Positions 23,075-36,157 are shown, counted from the stretch's first letter. The stretch: DNA of 64,000 nucleotides from Zygnema cylindricum (GCA_037447655.1 JBBHKE010000589.1:186001-250000), one strand, 5' to 3'. Program-made: numbers and translations. Notes: generated by a model not told the origin, from the letters alone.

Positions 23075-25980
23075 TAGCAAGAAAGGGAAACTAGCATTAA
23101 CAAGAACTAGAGATGCTAGCAAAATGTACCGGATGGACATGGCTGAATATAAAGAAAATGATGTTCTCCACTCCAGTGTCCAATCGGATAATGATTTGTG
23201 GCATAAAAGATTAGGACATATGAATTATGATAGCATTGAAAAAATGGTGAATTCGGGAAAAGTTGAAGGAGTTTCTCTCAGTTCCCATCCTATAAAATCA
23301 TGTGATGGTTCTTCACTTGGCAAGATCCACAAATTGTCATTTCCACAGGAAACAGACCACAGATCGGAGAGAGTTTTGCAGCTAATACATTTTGATGTTC
23401 TCTGTCCTTCACAAGTGGCTTCGGCTGGAGGCATCCACTATATGGTTACATTTACATATGACTACTCGAGATATACCAAAGTTTACTTCATGCAACATAA
23501 AAGTGAAGTGTTTACTCACTTCAAACACTACAAAGCGTGGGCGGAAAAGCTTCATGGAGTTCCTATCTTCGCGCTGAGATCGGACAATGGGGGAGAATAT
23601 ACATCAAAGGAATTCGAAGAGTTTCTCCTTCAAGAATGTATCAGTCACAATCTTACAGTTCCATATACACCGGAGCAGAATGGTGTTTTTTGAGAGATTA
23701 AATAGGACAGTGACCGAAAGTGCTCGGTCCATGCTTGCAGATAAAGCGCTAGATTTGAAATTTTGGGCTGAAGTACTTAACTGAGCTGTTTATATTAAAA
23801 ATAGAATTGCTTCTATATCTATTAGCACTACACCTTTTGAGCTTTGGACAGGAGAAAAACCTGATGTTAGTCACTTTAAGATCGTTGGCAGCAATTGTTT
23901 TATTCTAGATGCATCATAGGATAGATGGAAAATGGATGTTAAGGGCTTACCAAGAATTTTCATGGGGTATGACAATAATGCAAAAGGTTATAAGGGTTTT
24001 TGTATTTGAGAAACAGAAAGTGGTTATCTCTAAAAATATTCAGATTAAAGATGAGATGGATTTGGTTCACTCTTTTCAAGTGCCAGACAAACCGGCAAAG
24101 GAAAACTAAGAATATGTAATTTTTCACCACACGCAGCGAGTTTACTTTCCACAGCCAAATGGGACTACTCTTCCTTCAGTTCCCTTTTTGACTTAACAAG
24201 AGGCTTCACCACAAGTTCCAGCTCAGGCGGAACAAACAGTTACACCACAGGTCGCGGATCAACAAAGGCAGTCAAATCGGAAACCGCCGACAATTTCAGC
24301 CTCATAATTTTTGGGGGGAAAGAGATTTAGCAGCCGTCTGCAAGCAAACTCTCACTTTGCTTTTTCTACAGCTACAAAGGAGCCTCTAACAATTCATGAG
24401 GCCTTTTCATCACCTGAGAGAAATCATTGGATCGAGGCGGCGAATGATGAAATGAAGTCTATTATGGAGGCACAAACGTGGGAGCTAATGGATCTTCCTC
24501 CAGGCAAAAAAGCCATCGGCACCAAATGGGTATTCAAGGTGAAGTTGAACCCGGACAACACCATTGAAAGGTATAAGGCTAGACTAGTGGCCAAGGGGTA
24601 TAATAAAAAAAAAGGTATTGATTTTGAAGAAACCTTCTCTCCAGTTGTTAGATTTCCTACTGTCAAAATCTTGCTAAGTCTAGCGTCTATAGAAAATATG
24701 GAAATACAACAAATGGATGTTAAAACTGCTTTCTTGCATGGAGAATTAGAAAAGACCATCTACATGAAACAGCCTGATATGTATGTAGAAAAAGGAAAGG
24801 AGGAATTGGTGTGCAAACTGATGAAATCTTTGTATGGGTTGAAACAAGCCCCCAGACAATGGAATTTGAAGTTAGATGAGTTTTTGACTGGGCTACGTTT
24901 TAAGAGAATTAGCTCATATCATTCTATATATGTTCTACAAAGGGAGGATGGGATAATTTACATTGCTGTATATGTGGATGATATATTTTAAATATGTAAG
25001 TCAATGGATGAAATAAACCGCATTAAAGCGGCTTTAAGGTCTAGGTTTGAGATGAAGGACCTCGGAGAGGCCAAGTATATCTTAGGTATACAGGTAGAAA
25101 GAGACAGAACCAAAAGGTTGATTATGTTGACTCATAAAGAAGCAATAGGTAACATGCTGGAAAGATGTGAAATGAAAGATGTGAAAGGATCTATAACTCC
25201 CATGGAATTCAGGCAGAAATTGGAAGGAATTAAGTCAGACTTAGGCATAATGGTTTGTGAGAATCTAGAGACAGGGGATGAAGAGTTTACGGCTTCAAAG
25301 CCATATAGACAGGTAGTTGTAAGTCTTATATATTTTATGAACTGTACGAGACCCGACATTGCAGCAACTGTGGGAGTCATGAGTAGAAGTCTGCGAAATC
25401 CTAAAAAGGCAGATTGGGAAGCAGCAAAAAGGGTGTTGAGATATCTTGCAGGTACTCGAAATCTCAAGCTTGTACTCGGAGGAGTAGAGGTAAAAATACA
25501 AACATGGAGCGATGCTAGCTACAGAGACACGCCTAGCCGGAAATCTACAACCGGCTTTGTTATGAAGATTGGAGATGGAACTTGCTGTTGGAGTAGCAAA
25601 TTACAAAAGGTTATAGCTCAATCCACAATGGAGTCGGAATATATGGCAGCCGCTTCCGCCGTCAAGGAGCTCCTATGGGTCAAGTCCATTTTACAAGAAC
25701 TTGGGTATATGCAAACAAGTCCTCAAGCTATCTGGTGTGACAACCATGCAGCCATTCCAATTGCCTCTTACCCCAGCCATCACATTAAGAGCAAACACAT
25801 GGATGTTAGACTTCACTTTGTTAGAGAAAAAGTACTTGCAAAAGTCGTTAAACTGTGTTATTTACCGGATGAGAAGATGGTGGCTGACATGTTAACAAAC
25901 GCCCTTCTTGCTCTTAAGTTACAGTTTTGCAAAGATGCTATTAGACTAAGTGAGTAACTGAGTCTAGAGATTTAGGGGAG
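23075..25980 (+). mobile_element. Ty1/copia element A, 5'-truncated, degenerate
   Basis: Order of domains: GAG-pre-integrase, integrase, reverse transcriptase, RNase H, as in copia. The gag, protease and 5' LTR are missing. The 3' end has a purine run (GGGGAG) directly before TGTTAAAATT at 25981, the start of a 3' LTR. Element B has the same arrangement at 53511-53526. Confidence 0.9.
23124..25957 (+). pseudogene. Copia pol pseudogene (element A)
   Basis: Frames contain LWHKRLGHMNYDSIEKMV (pre-integrase), HFDVL and RSDNGGEY (two integrase acidic residues), YTPEQNG then ERLNRTV after a frameshift near 23690, a stretch with stops at 23780-24300, then an RT-containing frame (24311-24991) with WVFKVKLNPDNTIERYKARL, QMDVKTAFLHGELE and the catalytic YVDD just before a stop codon at 24989-24991. 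The frame reopens at 25004 with KYILGIQVERD and the RNase H motifs TWSDASY, MESEYMA, WCDNHAA, ending at 25957. The stops and frameshifts show it is inactive. Confidence 0.93.
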
Positions 25981-26090
25981 TGTTAAAATTTATAAATCTT
26001 TATTTCAGTAAATATGGGTAAAAATAACTTAGGATATTTTCATAGTAGTCTACTGTAATACTTACCTTTATTAGTGTTGCAGTAGCAAAT
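25981..26090 (+). repeat. Start of the 3' LTR of element A (far end not defined)
   Basis: TGTTAAAATTTATAAATCTT follows the purine run and matches the first bases of the element B LTR in layout. The far end cannot be set from one copy, and a terminal CA was not identified with confidence. Confidence 0.5.
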
Positions 26091-27003
26091 AGTACGTAGA
26101 GTGTATCGTACTTTTGCAGGGACACGTGTCGGCGAAAGAACGTATGCAGGTTTTTTAGGAGTGACGCCGACAGTCAGCCATACATGTCAAACAATTGGCG
26201 ATTTGATTCACATGATCGGACGAACGGGATTTGACCCGGGTATCCCGAGAACATATGGTACAGTTCGACGGTACCATTGTCGATCAAATTTGCTCCAATG
26301 GACACGATTCACCCGAGACCACAAGCGTGATTCACGAGGGACCACAAGCGTGATTCGCGTGGGACCACAAGTGACGAAGCACTCAGGTGCTTCGTACTAC
26401 ACGACCACATTCGGTTGGACTTTAGCGATTACCGCTGACTAAGCATTTGGAACGTTTTGTGTACGGTTGGAACGTTTTGTGTACGGTTCAATATCTGTAA
26501 ATATCTGAATAACATTGGTTTGTAGTTTAGTGTAATAAAAAATAGTGTTCCATTAATCAGGTTTTTAGAAAATAATAATTAGGGTTTTAAGGTACAGTGA
26601 CGTACAGGTAGGATGCATTGTCGTTAGTCAAGATATTACCGTAGTAACGGTTACCCAAATTATTGTAGATCAGTAGATACACACTATGAGTATATAACTT
26701 AGGACTTAGCCAATTTTGTAGTATCCAGTTTTGGGAATATGATTTTATGAGGGCAGTTTTTGGGAAACTTCCAAACATCATATCTTATGGTTTACTAAGT
26801 CGTTTGGGCTGCAATTTTGGTAATTGTCAGTTTACTATATTGTGTATCATTGTGGCAAATTTGAGGCATATTGGATTTGTGACTCATATTTTGTGTCAGT
26901 TCAAAATTGGCTGTTGAGTAGGTACTTTGATAGTTTCAGCTGGTGTTCATGTCTACTTCCACTACTACTGCTTGTTCTCCTCCTGCAACGGTGGTTGTAG
27001 AAC
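26091..27003. other. Unassigned intergenic stretch
   Basis: Contains short local duplications: GGAACGTTTTGTGTACGGTT occurs twice at about 26450-26489, and GATTCACGAGGGACCACAAG-like units repeat at 26330-26370. No domain, RNA gene or terminal repeat was recognised. Confidence 0.4.
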
Positions 27004-27550
27004 AACACAATCGCTATTAGCGTAGAAGTTTCTTTAGCGTGTATGAAAAATTACAGTGGTGTACGCTAATTAAGAGTTTGAAAATCTCGAAAAAAAACAT
27101 ACATTCTAATTGTTCAATAATTCTAATCTGGGTCATTTGAAAAAAAAATGTCGGTCACAAACATGCTTACACTAATATAGGTATTTGTAAAAAATCTCAC
27201 AAATCGTATGCTCACACATTCGAAACGTGGTTGCTTGACGAATATGTGCGAAAGTGATATTTGACAACCCGATTATATCCCATTTTTAGACCGCACATTC
27301 TCATGCGTCCACGGTTACTAAAACTCATTAATTATACTTTTGCACTTAAAAAGGTACAATTTTGAATGGTCTGACACTGTCTGTACACCACACTACTTCA
27401 ATGAAAACGTACTTCCGTTTTGTACGGTACTAACAAATTAACCCTAAATAGAGTAATGAAAAAATAGAATGAACTACGCTAATGGAGAATTAAAAAAAAA
27501 AAAGCGGGACGGGATTAGCGTACACTACGGTAATAGCGATTGGCGGTGTA
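27004..27550. mobile_element. TA-MITE, long form, eroded left end
   Basis: The left end starts CACAATCGCTATTAGCGTA, missing the CCGC of the family; the right end is AATAGCGATTGGCGGTGTA. The internal family block CGCACATTCTCATGCGTCC is present at about 27292-27310. Confidence 0.8.
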
Positions 27551-27734
27551 GTGTGCCGTAATTGGAGCCACTTGCCCGTACGAAAAAGGAAGCGCTTTGC
27601 GGACATGATATATACGAATCTTTCCAAACCAAAATGTACTGCCACGCAAGCGTTTGTACAGACCGAAAATAACCGCGAAGTGTTCTCTTGTGTGATTGGT
27701 CCCCTAGTTTGTTCATAAGTTTGCGACGGGATGA

Positions 27735-29230
27735 GGGTACGTCCCCTTGTATTAAAGTATCGACTTTAATCTGTCGTTTTCACCGAAAACGCAGCTCCGT
27801 GCGAGAAAAACTTTAGCCGTACAAAAAAATCAATTCTTTAAAAGTACAGCAAACCTCAAGTCGATACTCTGAATGTACTTCATGTTTGTCCTCATGTGAA
27901 CGCATTTTGGCGTTTTCCTTTTTCCGACCCACCGGCAAGAGAATCCAGCCCATAAAAAAACTTCATCAAAAATCACCTTGAGACTTGATTTCAGGGAAAC
28001 TACACCGCCAATCGCTATTAGCGTTGTGTACGCTAATCCCGTCCCGCTTTTTTTTTGTTTTATTCTCAAATAGCGTAGTTTATTCTATTTTTTTCTTTAT
28101 TCTATTTAAAGTTATATTCAGTACGTTGTCTCTTAAATAGAGTGGTGTACGGTCAGTGTCAGACCGTACATAAATGTACCTTTTTAAGTTAAAAATTACA
28201 ATAAATTAGTTTTAGTAACCGCGGACGCATGAGAATGTGCGTTCTAAAAAGGAAAAAAAACCAGGTCGTAAAAAATCCCGCTCGCACATATTCGTCCGAC
28301 AGCCGCGTTTCGACCGTGTGAATGTACGATTTGTGTACGATTTGTCAGATTTTGTACGGAAACTTATATTAGTGTAAGCATGTTTGCGACCGACATTTTT
28401 TTTTTCAAAGATCCAAATTACCATAATCAAACAATTAGAATGTATGATTTTTTCCAAAATTTTCAAATTCTTAAATAGCGTACACCACGGTAATTATTTG
28501 TATACGCTAATGAAACCTACACGCTAATAGCGATTGGCGGTGTACTGCCCAAACAACGAATAAAAAATGACCCTCGCACGCGCTACACGAGTGGGAAAAT
28601 TTTAGGACGAGGGAGAGTACTCGCTATTTTTCTCCCTGCCCGTCACGTGCATGTACGGAAAAGACGAGGATGTACGGAAAAAAATCTGCAGGGATCTCGG
28701 ACCTCCAATTTCATTCATGGGTCCTCGGTAGAATTTTGCATCGTCGTCGCCTCTCCCTTATCCCTCTCACACTATCACTTTTATCTCACACTTTTTAGAA
28801 TGAGGCACGACAAAACTGGTATGACATGAAAGATATTTGAAAAATAATTCTTTTGACTACCTTTATGTATATTTTTATGGCAAATATAATAAAAAAAGTA
28901 GAGAAAACGAAATAGGGTATCCATGGCCGAAAGTTCTTCAATCTGTGACGTCATAAGTGATCGTGACGTCACAATGTTACAAAACCCTAAACATCTGCCA
29001 TGTCACAAAATTACAAAAATGTAGACGTCTACAACTGTCGCTGTTTTTGTTGGCGTCACCAATTTCGTAGTAGTCGTCAACCGTCACAAAGTTGTACCTA
29101 CGTCTACAACCGTCACATTTCAAAGTTCTGATTTCATTTTCGCACATAGGGACGCTTTTCAAAGTAGTACGGAACACTTCACTACAGTCCAAAAAACTTT
29201 TTCAAAGTATCGCTTACATGGGACGTACCC
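27735..29230. mobile_element. E1 inverted-repeat element, copy 2, carrying a nested MITE
   Basis: Ends GGGTACGTCCCCTTGTA and TACATGGGACGTACCC. It follows copy 1 (302-1248) along its length, for example AACGCATTTTGGCGTTTTCC and GAGAATCCAGCCCA. Without the MITE at 28001-28544 it is about 950 bp, the same as copy 1. Non-coding. Confidence 0.85.
28001..28544. mobile_element. TA-MITE, long form, 544 bp, nested in E1 copy 2
   Basis: Ends TACACCGCCAATCGCTATTA and inverse, near-identical to 18884-19412. The homologous position in E1 copy 1 (568-569) has a single TA and no insertion, so insertion duplicated TA. Confidence 0.95.
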
Positions 29231-29943
29231 TGAATTCTTGTACGGTTCACGTCCGTGCGCTTCGTTTTCGAAATTCTTCAAAAACGAAAAAAGTGCATTC
29301 CGAACAGGATGTCCGATGACGGATGGCAGTTGCCGTTTGGTTTTCGCAGGTGTCGAGTTTTGACGCATAGAACTGCATCTTTTGTCCGCCGCTACGCTCC
29401 AAAACGGTCGAAACCAACCGCCCCAACCGTCACCGCCGCGTTTTTTGTCATTTTATGAAATTTGGCGTACGAATCCCAAAATTTATGACATCGTTTTCCC
29501 ATTTTTCCAAGTGTGAACAACTCCTATGATCAATTCCCTAAATTTTACCCTGAACTGGCTTATGGAACGAAAGTTCATGATATGAATGCCTGATGGAACG
29601 TCAGTTCGTGACAGAACTGACCTGATGGAACAGCACCGTCCGGTAGGATATCATCATCCGCACGATTAGTGGCCCCGCACTGAATGCTCGCACCTTTTAC
29701 TTGTAGCGCCATTTTAGTACCAGTATTCCGGAACGCCGATTCCATATCTACTCGTTGCACAGATTTTCAACAAGGGCCATTAAGGGGAAGTCACGATACC
29801 AACTCCAAAAAAGACAAACGATAACCGATGATGGCCATGCTGTTTTGCAGTGGCAGGACTTTCCATTTAATGAGACCATGGCCGCCTATTATTTACTCTC
29901 ACTTATTAATGTCGCCTGGTCGTCTGTTTCCTCCTAGACAAGT
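29231..29943 (+). other. Upstream region of the ORP gene
   Basis: Contains TGATGGAACGTCAG and TGATGGAACAGCACC phrases near 29590-29636 that resemble ends of the AGGGTAAC element family, then sequence leading into the ORP start at 29944. No clear TATA box was found. The 5' leader is not delimited. Confidence 0.4.
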
Positions 29944-32900
29944 ATGGGTGAGCAAGAAGAAAATGACAACTTCTTTTTGCGATTCTTGCAACGTTTTTCC
30001 TGCTTACAAGTTTCCTTGCCGGACTTTTTTCAGCCATGGCCGGGAGAAATAGTTCTGTCTTCAGATATTTCGAACAAAGAGCAGTCACTGGACAGCCATG
30101 GTTTCTCTTCATCTCCTTCGCAGAACCCAAGACAATGTTCAGAAACGCTTGTATCTTCTCCTCCTCATTCCGTTTCACAGGAGAGTGCAAGCACAGCTAT
30201 CAAGAACTCCAGTTTTGAGAAGAAAATTGAAACAGATTCTTCTCAAACGGTTTCTGAAACCAAAAATCTGACGGCCGCTGACCTCGTCGACTGTTCTGTG
30301 CCAGTTTTAAATTCGAGAGATTCCAAAAATAACGATGATTTCAAGAGAAAGAATGCCCTCCAGAGAGTATTGGACGTGATTAAGGGCTTCAAACTAGGAG
30401 ACGACCTGTTGAGTTTGGAACTTCCTCCTCAACTTCTTATGCCAAAATCAGAGCTTCAGCTTTCTGGCGAATCGCTTTACAGCACTCGTGAGGACCTGCT
30501 GAGCGCATGCTTACGTGGAAAAACGCCTTTGGCTAGGATGACAGCTGTAGTCAGGTGGTACTTGACAACAATTCGGGAAGCTGCCCTTCTTTCCCCTTAC
30601 AGTCCAATGCTCGGGGAGACACATCATGTGACACGTGGTGACATCAGCTTCCTGCTTGAGCAAGTGAGTGAGGAGAACAGTGGACGTTCTTCATACCCTA
30701 GCCACTTTCTCATGTTTTGGTTGTACTTTGATGCTAAATTGCGGGAAGGAATTTATGATTTTAATTAATTATCTTGAGCTTGGCAGTATATAAACACGAC
30801 GTTTCCTTTGCAAATTTTACTACGCCAACTTATGACGTATATTTAGTGGTTTGCATGAAACTTTACACAGTTTATCTGTTATCCTATTTCTTGCATTGAC
30901 TGTATTGGTTGTTTCAAAGGTGATTTTCTCTCAACCATGGGTTCAATGAAGATATGTGAATTGCCTAGGCAGTTTCTTAAACACATCAGAAGAATCGTGA
31001 AAGAGCATGAAGTCATATTGCTGCTCTGTTTTTTCCAGGATGTTGATTGCTAAATGATGTTTTTTCCTGCAAAGAAACACATAGTTTAATGCAATTTTTA
31101 TCTTGAGTTTGCCATCTCAACAGTGAAGTGTTTTAGACCAGCAAAATCGTTTGCGTTGTTTAAGTACCATTGCCTCTTTTGAACCCTTCAGGTGGCCCAC
31201 AATCCTCCAACCACGGCAGTTTATGCGACAAATGAGAAGCAAACACTGAGATTGACTGAACATCATGCAACAGTCACACACTTTTATGGTTAGTGCTGAC
31301 TGCTTCACCTTTACTTGCTGTATGAATCTTTGACCCTATTCCTTTATGGTTTTTAAACATTTTGGCCCTGATTGTCTGGGCAATTGGGTCGATCCTCCCA
31401 CATACAATTGCCATTTAAGCGTAGGATGATGGACAATGCTTTTGGAACTGCAGGCGCTTGGATGGAGGCTGAGATGCATGGTCTTACTCGTCTTTATTTG
31501 GACGAATTTGGGGAAGCCTATACCTCAACATTTCCACGGCTCAACATTCGCTTTCTTCCTCTGCCGATGACGTCGTGGTTTGGGAAGGTCACGATAAAAT
31601 GTAAAGAGGTGAGAGTTCGTTATATTGAGTCACAGAAAAATAGAATTGTCGGTCAGGGATTTACAAATGGTTATCTTTTGATGAACCAGTGTGAGACTGT
31701 GAGCTTCAGTATGTAATTGACGGATTTGTCAGCCATAACCCTTTTTCTTCTTGGTGTTTGTGATCTTGAGCAAGCATTCCTTCAAAAGAAATCGAGGATT
31801 AGGGATGTTTGACTATTTAAGTTCCAAAGTAAAGTCCAATGCTGTGTGTCCTGGTGTATAAATTCTATGTGCAATTTCCTGGAGCTACTTCACCAGAGAT
31901 GGTGAGGCGTTTAACTAGGTGGAATTTCTAAATTCGATATCTGCTTGAAAAGCAGAACGCATCCATTGTCAGTAACACCATGTTTTGCTTGCTTGCTTTT
32001 ATTCCAATATATGGATTGTTAGCCATGAAGCGCGCCTTAAAAAGAAAAGGTTTACCAGCAAACCGTGAGCGTAAGTTTTTCCCAATTTGAAAGCTAAAAT
32101 TCTTATTGTCCTCACTATGTTTTTTTTGTCTCGAGCAGTCAGGATATGAGGCACTTCTGGAGTACAAGAACAAGCCTCCAATTTCTCGAAAAGACAAAAA
32201 GAATAAATTTGTAGGACGTATCCTTGATTCCAGGACCAAGAAAGTCCTGATTGAACTCAAGGGCCGCTTCGATGAGTAAGTACTTGGCACATCTATTGTA
32301 TGCAAGCTTTTCATACCTAAAGCCTTGCATTAGTTAGAGGATGCAAAGTATTCTCTCCCTTATCAGGGAGGTGATTTGTTATTTCTCGGCTAATTTCTGT
32401 CTGAGAAATTTCTGGTCAATTTCGTGAGCCTCGACACGGCTGGATGTTATCCTTTTAATTGTGTATGGATTCTGGTAGGCCATTGCCATTGCATTTAAGG
32501 CCATAGAGCCTCTGCAGAAAATATAGAAATGTAGATTTTGGTTCTCCAAGTGTCATCAATCTTATGGTGAAAATGTTGCTTTACTTTTTATCCCTTTGTC
32601 CAATCAGCAGAGTATTTTTGGACGCTGACATGTATACCCGATTTTTTAAGCCGAACTCTTTCAGAAATCAGAAATCACCATTCACGTAAGCTATGAATGA
32701 TTGTGCATGCGGAGATTCTGAATTACTAAGCCAATCAATTTTGGCGGTAAAATGGTAATTTTGAGAGATCCAAAAAAGTCAAGTGGTTCAAACTGGGTAA
32801 AAAATTCAAGTTCGTAGTATCTCAAATGTGTTTGTTGTTGAATCGATTTATCTGTTAACTGGGTGGGTGTTACAGGAACGTTGAGATGAAGGATATGCAG

Positions 32901-33963
32901 ACGGGAAAAACCTCAATTTTCTATGACTACCGAAATGCTTTAAATAACCAGCCACTCCCTTGTATCAGCAAATCAGAAGTAAGAATTTGTCAACTTGACA
33001 TCACTTCATCTAAAGGCCTCTATGATTGTTTACAGGAGTTTGTTTCATAATGCCAGACAATAAGACAGGAATAGAGGGCTTCTCTGGAGTCACATGGGGG
33101 AAACATCGTAATCGTAGGCTAGGAGGAGGAGCTGTACACCATGCTATCCACTATGCTAATGGTTTCTGGTTTTAAAGTTGCGTACAGAGACAAACAAAAC
33201 GATGTTTGATACAGGGTCAAAAAGAATAATTGTACTTAATCAAGATTAGTTTATTGATTATCGCAATGCGTATTGTGTATCGCAATAAACTATTTTACGA
33301 TACACTACTGTACGACATTGAGATCCACTACTGTCTTGTAGTGTATTGAAAAATATCACGAGTTTGCGATATGATATGTTACTCTACTGGTTTGTAGTTA
33401 TGTTTTCGGCAGATGAATGATTTTCTTTAACCGATGACAAATTTGATGAAGCTTTTTCTTAAACTGATGACGAATGGTTTTGCTTGAACTGACGATGGAG
33501 ACTCTTACTGATGAAGGACTTCATTTAACCTACAAAAGATTTTCTTTAACCGATGAAGGTTTTTCTTTAACCGATTTGGGATTTCCTTAAGCCGATTAGG
33601 GATTTTCTTTAACTGATGAAGATTTTCTTGAACTGATGAAGGGCTTTCTTTAACCGATGATGGAAGATATTCTTGAACCGGTTACTGACGGAGGATGTCT
33701 TTTAACTGCAGGATTTGGCTCCAACGGAATCGGCACTCCTTTGGGAAGCTCTGAGCAGTGCCATTGTTGACGAGAGATGGGATGATGCGAGTAGAGCTCA
33801 ATCAAAAGTAGAGAGTGAGAAACGACGAGTGGCAAAAGAGAGGAACTCAAAAGGGTTAGAATTTGTCCCAGAATATTTTATTCCCACAAAGAACGGAGGA
33901 TGGGTTTGGAAAGGTGACAAGAACGTTGCGAAAGCTCCGATTGTTTTGTTAACTACTGAATAG
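29944..33963 (+). CDS. Oxysterol-binding protein-related protein, short ORP3/ORP4 type (6 exons)
   Basis: A predicted lipid-transfer protein of membrane contact sites. Exons: 29944-30663, 31192-31288, 31454-31608, 32139-32275, 32876-32978, 33712-33963. All introns are GT-AG and phases agree, giving 487 residues. Residues 1-135 are a Ser-rich extension without a PH domain. The ORD starts near 139 (GFKLGDDLLSLELPPQLLMP) and includes PYSPMLGETHH (from about 218), GAWMEAEMHG, FPRLNIRFLPLP, KFVGRILDSRTKKVLIELKG, PTESALLWEAL and ERNSKGLEFVPEYF near the C terminus. The family signature EQVSHHPP reads EQVAHNPP at 239-246, across the exon 1/2 junction, so the second His is Asn. Most plant ORPs read NPILGE where this has SPMLGE. 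Otherwise the domain is complete, so it is probably expressed. Confidence 0.92.
33418..33690 (+). repeat. Diverged minisatellite in the last ORP intron
   Basis: About ten imperfect units built on TTTTCTTTAACCGATGAAGG run up to about 20 bases before the last exon acceptor at 33711. Unit length varies from about 20 to 30 bases. They contribute the pyrimidine-rich context before the acceptor. Confidence 0.8.
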
Positions 33964-34136
33964 AATAGTCCGGATGTATTAGTGGAAAATAACATAAGTT
34001 AATTATAGACATTGTGAACAGGAGAGTTTGTGTGTGGAAGAGGAGACGAGAGTCGTGTTTTATGTTTCGGTGTTAAATTTGATGTGTTTAAATTATTTCT
34101 CACTCACATCGAGGATATCTAGTATGTAGAGCTTGA

Positions 34137-34142
34137 AATAAA
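34137..34142 (+). terminator. Polyadenylation signal of the ORP gene
   Basis: AATAAA 174 bases after the stop codon, the only good signal close downstream. Confidence 0.6.
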
Positions 34143-34979
34143 CTCACGTACAGTTTTAGGCAGTTTAATTATTTATGCAATTTTTTAGGGTTAGGTAGCA
34201 TTAGGGCTGCCAAATAAAATCAGGAACAAGGATGATGCGTAGATGCTCTCATGTCATGTTAGCAAGCTTAGATAGTGGACACATTTAGGGTTTTTGACAT
34301 CTATGTTTCTTTGTAAAACTTAAGTAACAAGAGATATTACCCATCCATTGGTAGCCGCGACTTCTGAATTGCAAGATTCCTTTGGTTAAACATGCTGCAA
34401 ATAATATGCCTTTAACAATCATTTATTATGTTTTTCTATTGGACTTGAACAGAAATGCCTAGAACTAAGTGCTTGTAGGACACCTTTATTCTTACTTTTT
34501 GTGCGGATGCCATTTAATTAGAAACCACCCTGTAGTACAAATATGTATGCCAGCAGCATCCAGTGATCCCATATTGTATGATGCTATAGCAACCTTTGTG
34601 ACTTATTCTCATGTTTAATTTCTGAAGGACTACTGGCTACGCTTTCTATAACTTGCAGTCTTCCAATCTTGGTCTGTTACTGTATCGTTATCAGCGGAAT
34701 ATAATTGGCGAAAGTAGCATGGCTTTAAGATGACATAGTCTGCTGACAAAAATGGTTTTTAAGGCGTTTGTGAAGAATCCCAGTTACAGAGTGTCCACTG
34801 TAGGCTCTATAGCTCTTTCGCGCGTGGCTGCGGAAATTTTCTGTAAGGTTAGACACATTTGGTGACTCGACTCCTAACGCTACACAAAACGTGAATGTAG
34901 ATGGTTTTTCCATCGCGAGTTTTGCAGTAGTTTCATTTCTTCAATATGAAACGACAAATGACAAAGAGCTTCAGTAAAG
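34143..34979. other. Intergenic, nothing recognised
   Basis: This stretch, downstream of the ORP gene, has no convincing frame, RNA gene or repeat end. Confidence 0.45.
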
Positions 34980-35599
34980 TACACCGCGAATCGTAATTAG
35001 AGTAAAGAAAAAATTAGAGTAAAAAAACAAAAAAAAACAATTAGAGTTATGAACGCTAATTTGTGTGATATAACTTTTTCACTGAGGAAGTTCACTCTAA
35101 TTTATTTAAGTACTCTATATTGGGTTATGTCGGCAGTAAATATCCGCGCTGAAATTATGAACACTAAATTACGTAGACTTACAAAATCTATCAGTCCGTA
35201 TAGTTTTGACGTCATTATGACGCTAGTATTATTTGTCGTGCTGAATGTCAGTTAATGTTCACACTGACGACTATGCTGTCGACGGACGAGAGTTATGCGA
35301 ACGGCTTTTTTCCGATGTGATTGGTTTTTCGTTTAGTGCGATTTCACGTGCGAGCGCGATTGTATTAAATCATTATTTGTACCGTTTTACTTAAAAAGGT
35401 ACAATTTTGCACGGTCGGACGTCGTCCGTACTCCACACTATTTAAAAAGAACCTATATTAGAATGTTTTACGCTAATTAAATCTTACCTTAAATAGTATA
35501 ATGAAAAATTTAGAATCATTTACTCTATTTAAGGTGATAGAGTCGAAATTTAGGGCGACCGAATTAGCGTTATTTACTCTAATTACGATTCGCGGAGTA
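34980..35599. mobile_element. TA-MITE, 620 bp (first of a row of four)
   Basis: Left TACACCGCGAATCGTAATTA; right ATTACGATTCGCGGAGTA, its inverse with one mismatch. The interior differs from the long form at 28001 but shares the GGTACAATTTTGCACGGTCG block with the element at 36158. Confidence 0.85.
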
Positions 35600-35612
35600 C
35601 TGAACTGTACAG

Positions 35613-36154
35613 TACACCGTGAATCGTTATTCGCGTAAAGGTTTCTTTAGCGTGTAGGAACAATTACCGTTATTTACGCTAATTGAGAATTTGGATTTTT
35701 TCAAAAAAACATACATACTGGATATTTACTTATACTAATTTGGATTTAAAAAAAAATAAACACCCGCCCCAAACTTGTTTACACTAATATAGGTTCTGTT
35801 CAAAATCTGACAAATCGTACACAAATCGTACGTTCACACCGTCGAAACGCAGTTGCCGGACCAATATGTGAGAACGTGATTTTTGACAACCCGATTGCAT
35901 CCCCTTTTTAGAGCGCATATTCTCATGCGTCCGTGGTTACTAAAACCCATTAATTATACTTTCTCACTTAAAAAGGTACAGTTTTGTACGGTCTGACACC
36001 AACCGTACAACACTCTATTTAGATGATAAAAATTGGAAAAGAACCCTAAATGGCGTAAAAGAAAAAACAGAATAATTTATGCTGTTTAAGAATTTGGGGG
36101 AAAAAGAAGGTACCTTAAATAGCGTCCATTACGCCAATACCGATTCACGGTGTA
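35613..36154. mobile_element. TA-MITE, long form, 542 bp (second of four)
   Basis: Left TACACCGTGAATCGTTATT; right ACCGATTCACGGTGTA. The typical internal block GCGCATATTCTCATGCGTCC is at about 35911-35930. It is preceded by TACAG and followed by CAG. Confidence 0.88.
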
Positions 36155-36157
36155 CAG

